A DNA stretch of 5,230 nt, taken from positions 1-5,230 of the forward strand of contig JAPKGD010000175.1 in NCBI GenBank assembly GCA_026648125.1, written 5' to 3'. The position numbers were made by a program, and so were the translations under genes. Shown here piece by piece: positions 1 through 5,230 of the stretch. Numbering within the stretch: position 1 is the stretch's first letter; every line of letters starts with the position of its first letter. The notes under the pieces were generated by a model. The model had not been told where the DNA came from and did no database searches. It saw only the letters and a program-made list of their open reading frames with translations. Source of the stretch: Bdellovibrionales bacterium. GTDB taxonomy: Bacteria > Bdellovibrionota > Bdellovibrionia > Bdellovibrionales > UBA1609.

Positions 1-524
1 GTACAGGCCATCATGTAGCCACCGCTTGCGGCCACGCGATCTACACTGACGGTCAATTTTACCCCGTGGTTTTTGAGGCGCATCAACTGGGCCGCCGCCA
101 ATCCATAACCGTCAAAAGTTCCGCCGGTACTTTCAAGCTTTAGTAGGACCTCGTCATTGGGCTTAAGGGCCGCCAAAATTGCGGTCACCTCATCCCTTAA
201 GCGTTCGACGCCAGTGGCGCGAATATCACCCTCAAAATTGAGTACAAAAAGGCGTGGGCGAGAGAATTTCTGACCCTTGTCACTTTTATGAGCCTTCTCT
301 CTCTCTTTTCGCAAAGACTTGAGCGACTTTGGGTCTGAGCTGACACCCTGGATGGCGTCGGCAAAGGCATCAAAACGTTCACTCAGATTTTCCACTTCGA
401 GTTGCTCTCGCGGGGGGCGAAAGCGGGTGAGCAAATTGGCGATGAGTATGAGGAGCGTGCCGAGGGCCGCCGTCAAAAGGACAGCTTTTCCAGCAAAACT
501 AGCAATATCTAAAAGTGTTTCCAT
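1..524 (-). CDS. sohB: SohB-type inner-membrane serine peptidase (family S49), N-terminal part, cut by the window edge
   Basis: The visible 174 residues read as the N-terminal half of SohB, a signal-peptide-peptidase-like serine peptidase anchored in the inner membrane with its catalytic domain on the periplasmic side. A single hydrophobic segment lies at about residues 14-33. A charged linker (about 36-88) follows, then the conserved block RPRLFVLNFEGDIRA (about 89-103). Further on are STGGTFDGYGLAAAQLMRL (about 132-150) and VDRVAASGGYMMAC (161-174). By family knowledge Ser167 in ASGGY is the nucleophile; the partner lysine would lie beyond the edge. E. coli SohB is about 350 residues, so roughly half is missing here, by truncation of the window rather than damage. 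The ATG at 524 is preceded by a GAGGTGG ribosome site. E. coli sohB is known as a multicopy suppressor of htrA loss, which suggests envelope protein quality control. The gene is divergent from the small exported protein at 578, with 53 bp between them. Confidence 0.9.
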   Translation of the reverse strand, partial: METLLDIASFAGKAVLLTAALGTLLILIANLLTRFRPPREQLEVENLSERFDAFADAIQGVSSDPKSLKSLRKEREKAHKSDKGQKFSRPRLFVLNFEGDIRATGVERLRDEVTAILAALKPNDEVLLKLESTGGTFDGYGLAAAQLMRLKNHGVKLTVSVDRVAASGGYMMAC

Positions 525-577
525 GCCACCTCAATAGAGCATGGGCTCACCTTTAGTCGAGGAAAAAGATCTGGCAA

Positions 578-1030
578 TTGCGGGAGGGGTCTTTAAAGCC
601 GAAACTATCTAATATGGTCATTTGGCTTTTGTTAATTGGTGTTTGGTCCCACGCTCAGGATGGTGCTAGCGGTGGCGAGGCGGCCCTCTTTCGGCGTGAG
701 GTAAATCTCTTAAATGAGCGATATGAGGACTTTTTTGCGCGGCAGTCCGAGCAAGAGGCCTATTATAATTCGCTTAAAAAGGGGATTCCTGATGTTAAGG
801 AAACACGAGAAAAGTACCTCGAAGCCTTAGAACGTGCCCGTAAAGAATTTCGTCGTGAGCCCCCTGCAGACACCTCTCAGGCCGAAGCTGAACATGAAGC
901 CATGAAGCGAGCGGCCGAAGCTGTGCACGAGAGGTACCGTGAGGCCTATGTTCGACAGCAGGAGCAGCTGAGACGAATTTCTGAATCGGCTCGAAAAATC
1001 CCAGAGAACCAAGACGCTGGTTTGGAGTAA
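578..1030 (+). CDS. Small exported helical (coiled-coil-like) protein of unknown function
   Basis: I do not recognise this 150-residue protein. From the TTG at 578 it begins with a basic stretch (R2, K7, K9), a hydrophobic core MVIWLLLIGVW (13-23) and a possible signal peptidase I site at SHA26-Q27. The rest is rich in E, R, K, Q and A and looks like helices at about 34-66, 73-94 and 100-140, broken by GIP (69-71) and PP (95-96). There are no cysteines, so it is not a lipoprotein. Start choice is uncertain: TTG 578 has GAGGA at 559-563, about 14 bases upstream, which is long. ATG 614 has no ribosome site and would leave no basic residues before the hydrophobic core, so I prefer TTG. It is divergent from sohB and may share control with it. 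A periplasmic adaptor or chaperone-like role is conceivable from the helical composition only. Confidence 0.75.
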   Translation: MREGSLKPKLSNMVIWLLLIGVWSHAQDGASGGEAALFRREVNLLNERYEDFFARQSEQEAYYNSLKKGIPDVKETREKYLEALERARKEFRREPPADTSQAEAEHEAMKRAAEAVHERYREAYVRQQEQLRRISESARKIPENQDAGLE

Positions 1031-1048
1031 AAAACCGGTTTTGTTCAA
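1031..1048. other. Short convergent intergenic gap with an AAAACCGGTTTT palindrome
   Basis: Only 18 bases separate the stop codons of the two convergent genes. Positions 1031-1042 are a perfect 12-base palindrome, but it has no loop and its outer pairs are all A-T, so it is a poor intrinsic terminator. I see no better terminator for either gene here. Confidence 0.5.
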
Positions 1049-1774
1049 TTATTTGGCCCGCATTAGGGCGTCCAAATTCATTTCTGTTATTTCTGAAAGG
1101 CGCTTTAAAAAGAAATAAATAACAACGCCTGTGAAAACCATAAGTGGAAGGGCTATGGCGACATAACCCCAGCCGGTCATTCTCGCAATCTGCTCATTGA
1201 GGATTTGCGCTCGCTCGGCGTCGGGGAGTTCAAGAGAAATGGGTGTAAAAATGAGAAGTGCCAAGGCAAGGTTCATCGCGCTGCTCAGGCCAAACGAGCC
1301 AGCCAGCCACAGTGTGGAGCGCTTGCAAAGCTGAGCAAAGTCAGACTGGCGACCTTTTGTTGAAATGGCAGCGAGAATTTGCTCCATATGTAGGACCTGA
1401 TCATTACAAATCATCATTTGAATAAATGGCCGTCTGGAAAAGCCAGACGCTGCTACGCCAACTCCAAGAATGGCAGGAAAAGCAGCCTCTTTGACTGCGA
1501 ACCAAAGTCCCTCCAGTTTAAAAAGTGCAAATCCGCCAGTGATGCCGACATTCACCATGCCCAACAAAGAAATATAATTTTTGTGTCCCCGACTGAGGTA
1601 GTCCCAAATTCCGTAGGCGAGGGGAATCGCAAGCGCAACTCCCAATGCGATGACGGGCCCATGCTCACCAAGCCTCTTGCCTAACTGCTGAAGAATAATC
1701 ACCGGCAAAATGATATTGAAAGCAAGGTTTAATAAGGGGTTTTCAGGCTTTGCAGTTTTGGGTGTTGAAGTCAT
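1049..1774 (-). CDS. Six-helix inner-membrane protein, VC0807-like family, function unknown
   Basis: This 241-residue protein has hydrophobic segments at about residues 12-31, 40-59, 67-86, 94-112, 154-178 and 202-223. A short basic and polar N-terminus (MTSTPKTAKPE) precedes them. The opening NPLLNLAFNIILPVIIL, then PLAYGIWDYL and the later LEGLWFAVKEAAFPAILG resemble what I remember of the uncharacterised VC0807 family of membrane proteins; this is recognition by eye, not a search result. Between helices 4 and 5 is a soluble stretch (about 113-153) with ICNDQV and two cysteines, C123 and C150. Members of that family have no established activity that I know of, so no substrate is assigned. 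The ATG at 1774 has only a weak GAGAG about 7 bases upstream. A TTGACA hexamer at 1804-1809 lacks a matching -10. The gene follows the two-gene exported unit after 70 bp and could be read through from it, as no terminator is evident between them. Confidence 0.85.
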   Translation of the reverse strand: MTSTPKTAKPENPLLNLAFNIILPVIILQQLGKRLGEHGPVIALGVALAIPLAYGIWDYLSRGHKNYISLLGMVNVGITGGFALFKLEGLWFAVKEAAFPAILGVGVAASGFSRRPFIQMMICNDQVLHMEQILAAISTKGRQSDFAQLCKRSTLWLAGSFGLSSAMNLALALLIFTPISLELPDAERAQILNEQIARMTGWGYVAIALPLMVFTGVVIYFFLKRLSEITEMNLDALMRAK

Positions 1775-1844
1775 GGGCCGACTCTCAACAAATTTCGAAG
1801 TTTTGTCAATTTGCGCACAGTATCTAAAGCACGGAAGGTAAGCC

Positions 1845-3029
1845 CTATTTGGACAAAATCATGAGAGTGCCGAACTTGGTTTTTTCACCCCAGCTCAAGG
1901 TGTCGGGACCACTCACCGCACCGTAACCGAAGCGAAAGGGAATATAACCATTCCAGCGGACGGATTTGAACGGGATTGGACCAGATTCTTCACAGGCCCC
2001 ACTTGACCATACCCGTTGCCAAAGTTCCCGATCTTTCTCTTCGCCTTGCCAACAAATGGTTTGAGCAAAGAGGGTTTTGAGCTGCGGCTGGTACTTCATG
2101 CCAAACATTTTATGCGGGGGGGTGTATAGGCCATAGAGGTCGAGCTGCCATGAATTCGAAGCTTTTGCGTGAGTTAAAACATCGAAATAGGGAATTCCAT
2201 CATCCGCCTGAATCACCAGAGATGTGGTGTTGAGAACCAAAGAATTGATGATCTTAAAGTTGGGCAAGTGAGATACAAAACTAGCCGCTTTATAAAAGGC
2301 GGAATCAAAGTTGTGTCTTCGTATAAATTCGCTGAATTGCGGTCGGCGGCTTATGTTCTGGTCACTTAAATCAAATTGGAAATAAAATATTTCAGCGACA
2401 GATTTATTAGGGCGTTCAAAGCGAATACGAACTCCGGCGATGTCGCCCTGATTTCGTGAAACGACCTCTCCAGATTTATCCAATGAAATCTCATCTATAC
2501 TGAGAACACGAAAATTTTGAACCGCAAGTCCGGTGGCAATAATCGTCGTCGAACCCTTGTCCGCCAGATCCTTAGCCATATGCGATGTTATAAAATAGCT
2601 ATTTTTTATGGCGTTACCATAGGCATTGGCGATTGCAGAAATTTTTTCTGCGATTGTTTGGTTGGAGAGCCGCGAGACATCGTCGAGTTGCCATGGAGGT
2701 TCAAGCCCCACCAAAAGCATTCTCTCAAAGTTTGGAAAAATGATTTGTGGAAATAAAACATCAGGTCCACCAAAAAGGTAAATAAGTCCCTTGGTCTTCT
2801 CAGCTTGGGGGACAGCTTGGGCAAAGAACCCGGCCATGTGAGGTTTGCTTCGCCAATTAAATAGGGATTGGGGTGAATTATAGAGCTGTTTAAGACTTCC
2901 ACTGCTGCGGACCCCTTCTAACGGCAGCATTCCCGACAACACCATAGAGTCAAATTCGACTTTGGTGGTGGCCCAGCCGGGCACAGAAGTAACGAGGAGA
3001 GTGAAAATTAGAATTTTTAAGCTGTTCAT
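1845..3029 (-). CDS. Exported protein of an uncharacterised bacterial family (GGPD / FPN / GLEPP motifs)
   Basis: The 394-residue product starts with a signal peptide: K5, hydrophobic core ILIFTLLVTSV, likely cleavage after GWA20. The mature part carries LIYLFGGPDVLFPQIIFPNF (82-101) and MLLVGLEPPW (104-113), then NSYFITSHMAKDL (143-155) and FYFQFDLSDQN (215-225). Later come FYKAASFVSH (245-254), IQADDGIPYFDV (273-284), LDLYGLYTPP (296-305) and IPFRFGYGAV (363-372). This motif order matches, from memory, a widespread family of exported proteins whose members read like YPFSGPDFLY and GLEPVG; I know no function for it. C326 and C346 are the only cysteines and could form a disulfide. The ATG at 3029 sits one base after the stop of the 251-residue gene, with GGAAAG five bases upstream inside that gene, so the two are very likely co-transcribed and translationally coupled. 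No catalytic motif is evident, and an enzyme or a binding protein are equally possible. Confidence 0.88.
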   Translation of the reverse strand: MNSLKILIFTLLVTSVPGWATTKVEFDSMVLSGMLPLEGVRSSGSLKQLYNSPQSLFNWRSKPHMAGFFAQAVPQAEKTKGLIYLFGGPDVLFPQIIFPNFERMLLVGLEPPWQLDDVSRLSNQTIAEKISAIANAYGNAIKNSYFITSHMAKDLADKGSTTIIATGLAVQNFRVLSIDEISLDKSGEVVSRNQGDIAGVRIRFERPNKSVAEIFYFQFDLSDQNISRRPQFSEFIRRHNFDSAFYKAASFVSHLPNFKIINSLVLNTTSLVIQADDGIPYFDVLTHAKASNSWQLDLYGLYTPPHKMFGMKYQPQLKTLFAQTICWQGEEKDRELWQRVWSSGACEESGPIPFKSVRWNGYIPFRFGYGAVSGPDTLSWGEKTKFGTLMILSK

Positions 3030-3030
3030 T

Positions 3031-3786
3031 TTATCTTTCCGACCTTCTGCCCAAGTTTGGGTTGAAGCAAACGGGTCGTGCGCGGTGATCCATCAGAGGT
3101 GAAGCCTCAACGGTCTTAATTTCTTCAAGTCCTTTTACCAATCCGGCAAGACCAACCGATAAAACGGTGTAGAGCTCATTAAATCGAGAGCCGTGTATGT
3201 TTCGCGCTTCCCAGGAGGCCTCATTATTGGTTCGATTTAATGAAAATGTGAATTCACGCCAGCGTTCGCCATAAAAGGCCTTCATGTGCTGGCTTACTCC
3301 ACGCCCCCCCATTTTCCGAACCGAATTCAGATGTTCAAGGGCTGGATCAATAAGCACTTTCGCTCGAATAAGGTCCACAGGATCAAAGTCCACCAGGTGG
3401 CCCATTCGAATAACAATCTCATCCGGAATTTGGTCCCGCAGATTATTCATTGGCGTAAGTATTTCTACGGTGTGGAGGATCTTATCAAAAGCAGAAAAAG
3501 TAACCCCGGCCGCGAAGGAGTGAATTGGAATCTCTAGAGCCTGGCCGAAGCGGACGGAGACGAGTTCTCCGCTTTCGGTGTTTTCGATCAAAGAAATGTC
3601 GAGCCCAGAAACAAATAGGTTTGAGCTGTATTCAAATTCAACACCCGAAGCGGTAACCGTAATGTCCACGGGCTCAATCGGCTTTTTGACACAGTCTCGG
3701 TAAAATAGAAGCTTGTGCGAAGTCGTCGCGGCAAAACTTGAAAAACCAAAGAATAGAAGGGCAGATAAAACGACGACTTTGACCAT
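3031..3786 (-). CDS. Exported protein of unknown function, first gene of a two-gene unit
   Basis: I do not recognise this 251-residue protein. It opens with a clear signal peptide (K3, hydrophobic core VVVLSALLFFGF, likely cleavage after SSFA19). The mature part looks mixed alpha/beta. The first half is rich in beta-type alternation (LLFYRDC, DITVTASGVEFEY, SVRFGQALEIPI), and the second is more helical (DPALEHLNSVRKM, ELYTVLSVGLAGLVKGLEEI). C32 and C240 lie near the two ends and could be joined. The last residues (NLGRRSER) are basic. No enzyme motif is visible. The ATG at 3786 has no Shine-Dalgarno sequence within 15 bases: the upstream bases are GATAAAACCCCCAA. It may therefore be translated from a leaderless or weakly initiated mRNA; no alternative in-frame start improves this. 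The stop lies one base before the 394-residue gene, which indicates an operon. Confidence 0.85.
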   Translation of the reverse strand: MVKVVVLSALLFFGFSSFAATTSHKLLFYRDCVKKPIEPVDITVTASGVEFEYSSNLFVSGLDISLIENTESGELVSVRFGQALEIPIHSFAAGVTFSAFDKILHTVEILTPMNNLRDQIPDEIVIRMGHLVDFDPVDLIRAKVLIDPALEHLNSVRKMGGRGVSQHMKAFYGERWREFTFSLNRTNNEASWEARNIHGSRFNELYTVLSVGLAGLVKGLEEIKTVEASPLMDHRARPVCFNPNLGRRSER

Positions 3787-3953
3787 TTGGGGGTTTTATC
3801 ATTCTTTGATGGAGCCAGCCAGATTGGCCACGAGGCTTGAGAAAAGTTTCCCGACCGATTAATAGTTCGACACACTAAAAGGAACCAGGTCCTATTTGCG
3901 GACGCACCGCTTTATTTGGGGAAGGGCATTGAGGAAACTAAAAGTTAAAAAGT
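3787..3953. other. Intergenic region upstream of the two-gene exported unit
   Basis: This 167 bp gap must hold the promoter of the 251/394 unit if that unit is not read through from the 155-residue gene. On the minus strand GATAAA (3795-3800) ends eight bases before the ATG and is a 4/6 match to a -10 box, without a good -35. Two short hairpins are possible: GCGG-TGCGT-CCGC near 3898-3910, and AGGA-CCTGGT-TCCT (3880-3893), the latter followed by TTTT on the minus strand. Both stems have only four pairs, so either is at best a weak terminator for the 155-residue gene. I see no open reading frame worth calling. Confidence 0.4.
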
Positions 3954-4421
3954 CTAGTCTGCGACTTCGCTCTTCTTGAGAGCCTTGTTGAAGGCTTTGA
4001 TGAGGGCCTCCTCGGCCGTTATTTTTTTGCATTCAGCAAAAACCTCGTAATTGCCATCGTCACGATGAAGCTTGAATGTTCTCGATCTAACGCCGCCAGC
4101 ACGGTTCGCATCACTTAGTTTTAGCGAATCTACTTTAACCCAAGTATCGCGCACCTTGAGGAGGCCAATCGCGTGAAAAGAAAGGTAACCGACTTCATCA
4201 ATCGTCGGTTGATCAGCCCTAGCCTTGGTTGCCAGTCTAAACATCTGATTATTAAAGGTCTTTACTAAGATGTTAAAGGGTCGAGAAGGATCAATGATCA
4301 TTTCGCTTCCTTCAACGGTTTGCAGGCCACGGGGGGAAACCACTTCGAGGCTACATAGGGTAAGATCCGCATGGGCTAAGCTCGCGAAAAGCGAAAAAAA
4401 GATGAGCATATAGGATCTCAT
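3954..4421 (-). CDS. Small exported protein of unknown function with a masked ribosome site
   Basis: From the ATG at 4421 this is a 155-residue protein with a classical signal peptide: MR, then the hydrophobic core MLIFFSLFASL, with cleavage after AHA18. The mature part is small, basic and probably beta-rich in the middle (RPFNILVKTF, MFRLATKA, YLSFHAIGLLKV, TWVKVDSLKL). It ends in a helical tail (TAEEALIKAFNKALKKSE). C23 and C131 are the only cysteines and could pair in the periplasm. I do not recognise a family. The start is well fixed: GGAGG (4429-4433) lies seven bases upstream and the signal peptide begins at once. An in-frame TTG at 4463 would bury the signal peptide behind 14 extra residues and is disfavoured. 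The ribosome site is inside a perfect inverted repeat (see 4426-4450), which implies regulated expression. The following exported unit is 167 bp downstream. Confidence 0.82.
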   Translation of the reverse strand: MRSYMLIFFSLFASLAHADLTLCSLEVVSPRGLQTVEGSEMIIDPSRPFNILVKTFNNQMFRLATKARADQPTIDEVGYLSFHAIGLLKVRDTWVKVDSLKLSDANRAGGVRSRTFKLHRDDGNYEVFAECKKITAEEALIKAFNKALKKSEVAD

Positions 4422-4425
4422 ATTC

Positions 4426-4450
4426 TGTCCTCCAAATTTTATGGAGGACA
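4426..4450 (-). promoter_or_regulatory. Perfect 9 bp inverted repeat over the Shine-Dalgarno sequence: masking hairpin or operator
   Basis: The arms TGTCCTCCA (4426-4434) and TGGAGGACA (4442-4450) are exact reverse complements around a seven-base loop (4435-4441). In a minus-strand mRNA the downstream arm contains GGAGG, seven bases before the ATG at 4421, and the upstream arm CCUCC would pair with it fully. That would hide the ribosome site, as in RNA thermometers, autogenous control sites or ligand-controlled leaders. The alternative is a DNA operator: the loop coincides with a TAAAAT -10-like hexamer, so a dimeric repressor bound here would cover the promoter. The repeat itself is directly visible; its role is inference. 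Confidence 0.7.
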
Positions 4451-4463
4451 CTGTGCAAGACAA
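4436..4463 (-). promoter_or_regulatory. Candidate sigma-70-type promoter for the 155-residue exported protein
   Basis: On the minus strand TTGTCT (4458-4463, 4/6 to TTGACA) is followed after 16 bases by TAAAAT (4436-4441, 5/6 to TATAAT). Transcription would then begin near 4429, inside the ribosome-site arm of the inverted repeat, giving an extremely short leader that could not form the hairpin. This promoter and the masking-hairpin reading therefore exclude each other, unless a second promoter lies further upstream. Confidence 0.3.
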
Positions 4464-4569
4464 GTACCGACTCTAATTAATGGAGTTCAAAGCTGGTGAG
4501 TGGGGCCCTGTTAACGGTGCCAAATGTTGGAAAAAAGGCGGTGCCCCCTGTCGTGCGAACGCTTGCCGG

Positions 4570-4589
4570 GCGACTTCAAAGGGAGTCGC
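4570..4589. repeat. Short hairpin-forming inverted repeat in the divergent intergenic region
   Basis: GCGACTTC (4570-4577) and GGAGTCGC (4582-4589) can form an eight-pair stem including one T-G wobble, with a four-base AAAG loop. Neither strand has a T-run after it, so it is not an intrinsic terminator. It lies about 97 bases before the ATG at 4686 and may be in that gene's leader, or be an operator, or be chance. Elsewhere in the 264 bp gap (4422-4685) I find no clear promoter for the plus-strand gene; TCGACA at 4620-4625 has no good -10 partner. Confidence 0.35.
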
Positions 4590-4685
4590 AGTGACGATTA
4601 TGGCGAATTGAGTAAGTCTTCGACAGCTCCACACCCAAAGAGCACCTTATTGCATCTGGCATGCCTTGCATCACCTTCTATTTAC

Positions 4686-5230
4686 ATGAAATTGGCTGGA
4701 ATATTAGTGACTAGTATATGGTTCTTAAGTCCCACGGTCGCCTCGGCGGCGGGACCGATTAAGGTACGGGGGATTGTTCATGAGCCAGAGCATATCAATG
4801 AATCGATCTACCAAAAGAGTGTTTTAGGAAATCAAACAGTAAAGGCGCACGTACGATTCGTTCCCTCATCTAATGGGACTTCATCTTATGAAATTCGACG
4901 TCATGCGAACCAGACGGTGGAAATTGTAATCTCTGCGGACCGGTGGGAGAACTCAGTTTCAAGAGACTCAGCTTACCTTAGAGATATTCTTTGGGAAGCT
5001 TACGCAAAATATGGGGCACAGATATTTAAATTAGATTCGGATCAGTTAGTTGATATTACAGGTAATACGCCCACTTACATTTTTGCAGTTCTTGATTCGA
5101 TTGAGGCGTCCTTTCGCTGGAAGTGGCTTGATCTTAGAGATGAAGCGGTCAAAGAGCACATCCGCCAGAATGGCGAAGACCGAAGCAATGGTGAAAGCGC
5201 CTATTATAATGCATGGCAAAGGCTGAGAAC
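4686..5230 (+). CDS. Exported protein of unknown function, N-terminal part, cut by the window edge
   Basis: From the ATG at 4686 the frame stays open for 181 codons to the window end. It begins with a clear signal peptide: K2, hydrophobic core LAGILVTSIWFL, likely cleavage after VASA (about residue 21-22). The mature part has basic and beta-like stretches (KAHVRFVPS, TVEIVISADRW at about 77-87). Helical segments follow, SAYLRDILWEAYAKYGAQIF (95-114) and YIFAVLDSIEASFRWKWLDLRDEAV (about 131-155), and then a polar region. No cysteine is visible and I do not recognise the family. There is no Shine-Dalgarno sequence upstream of 4686. The frame is open further back, with an ATG at 4524 and TTGs at 4563, 4608 and 4650, but those starts would place the signal peptide internally, so 4686 is preferred. 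It is transcribed away from the 155-residue gene, and the two may share control in the gap between them. Confidence 0.75.
   Translation, partial: MKLAGILVTSIWFLSPTVASAAGPIKVRGIVHEPEHINESIYQKSVLGNQTVKAHVRFVPSSNGTSSYEIRRHANQTVEIVISADRWENSVSRDSAYLRDILWEAYAKYGAQIFKLDSDQLVDITGNTPTYIFAVLDSIEASFRWKWLDLRDEAVKEHIRQNGEDRSNGESAYYNAWQRLR

Noticed and set aside
197..537. Open frames on both strands overlapping sohB (plus 319-537 and minus 197-382)
   Set aside because: They are arginine- and serine-rich shadows in other frames; only the 524-to-1 minus frame shows peptidase motifs.
1031..1042. Palindrome AAAACCGGTTTT between convergent genes as a bidirectional terminator
   Set aside because: It has no loop, and with a four-base loop only A-T pairs remain, so the hairpin would be too weak.
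1804..1809. Perfect TTGACA on the minus strand as the promoter of the 1774 gene
   Set aside because: At 15-19 bases spacing there is no recognisable -10 box (17 bases gives GAGAGT), and the ATG would follow too closely.
2517..2902. Open frames of 79 and 98 codons inside the 394-residue gene
   Set aside because: They have no ribosome site or recognisable motif and lie fully within a well-supported gene.
3548..3574. Inverted repeat AAGCGGA / TCCGCTT with a 13-base loop
   Set aside because: It lies inside the coding region of the 251-residue protein, has a long loop and no T-run; it is likely chance.
4422..4463. N-terminal extension of the 155-residue protein to a TTG at 4463
   Set aside because: The ATG at 4421 has an ideal GGAGG and directly begins a signal peptide; the extension would place 14 polar residues before it and has no good ribosome site.
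4524..4685. Upstream extension of the 4686 gene to the ATG at 4524
   Set aside because: The frame is open, but the extension is cysteine-, proline- and serine-rich, lacks a ribosome site and would bury a clear signal peptide.
1..5230. Mobile element, CRISPR array, tRNA or other RNA gene
   Set aside because: No long repeats, spaced direct repeats, transposase motifs or tRNA-like folds were seen on either strand.

Overview
The window looks like a chromosomal stretch from a Gram-negative bacterium. It holds an SohB-type inner-membrane peptidase, five open reading frames that begin with plausible Sec signal peptides, and a multi-spanning membrane protein. Base composition is near the middle of the range, coding is dense, and most exported proteins are unfamiliar. 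This would suit Bdellovibrionota (Bdellovibrio and relatives) or a gammaproteobacterium; that is an impression from memory of such genomes, not a proof. I saw no rRNA, tRNA, insertion sequence, CRISPR array, integrase or phage gene.

Layout. Positions 1-524 (minus) are the N-terminal half of sohB, cut by the window edge. Divergent from it, after 53 bp, a small exported and probably helical protein runs from 578 to 1030 (plus). It converges, with an 18 bp gap, on a six-helix membrane protein of the VC0807 type at 1049-1774 (minus). Further up the minus strand is a tight two-gene unit: a 251-residue exported protein (3786 to 3031), then after one base a 394-residue exported protein (3029 to 1845). 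The latter resembles a family of uncharacterised bacterial proteins I recognise by motif. A 167 bp gap separates this unit from a 155-residue exported protein (4421 to 3954, minus). The last 264 bp intergenic stretch is divergent: to its right a further exported protein starts at 4686 (plus) and runs off the edge.

How it fits together. Apart from sohB, no gene has an assignable reaction. The two-gene exported unit is the clearest functional linkage, because stop and start are one base apart and the second gene's ribosome site lies inside the first. The most striking non-coding signal is a perfect 9 bp inverted repeat (4426-4434 / 4442-4450). It covers the Shine-Dalgarno sequence of the 155-residue protein and also encloses a promoter-like -10 hexamer, so it could be a ribosome-site-masking hairpin or a repressor operator. 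I found no convincing evidence of a complete new multi-gene system; the candidates worth following are that dyad and the unexplained exported protein pair.
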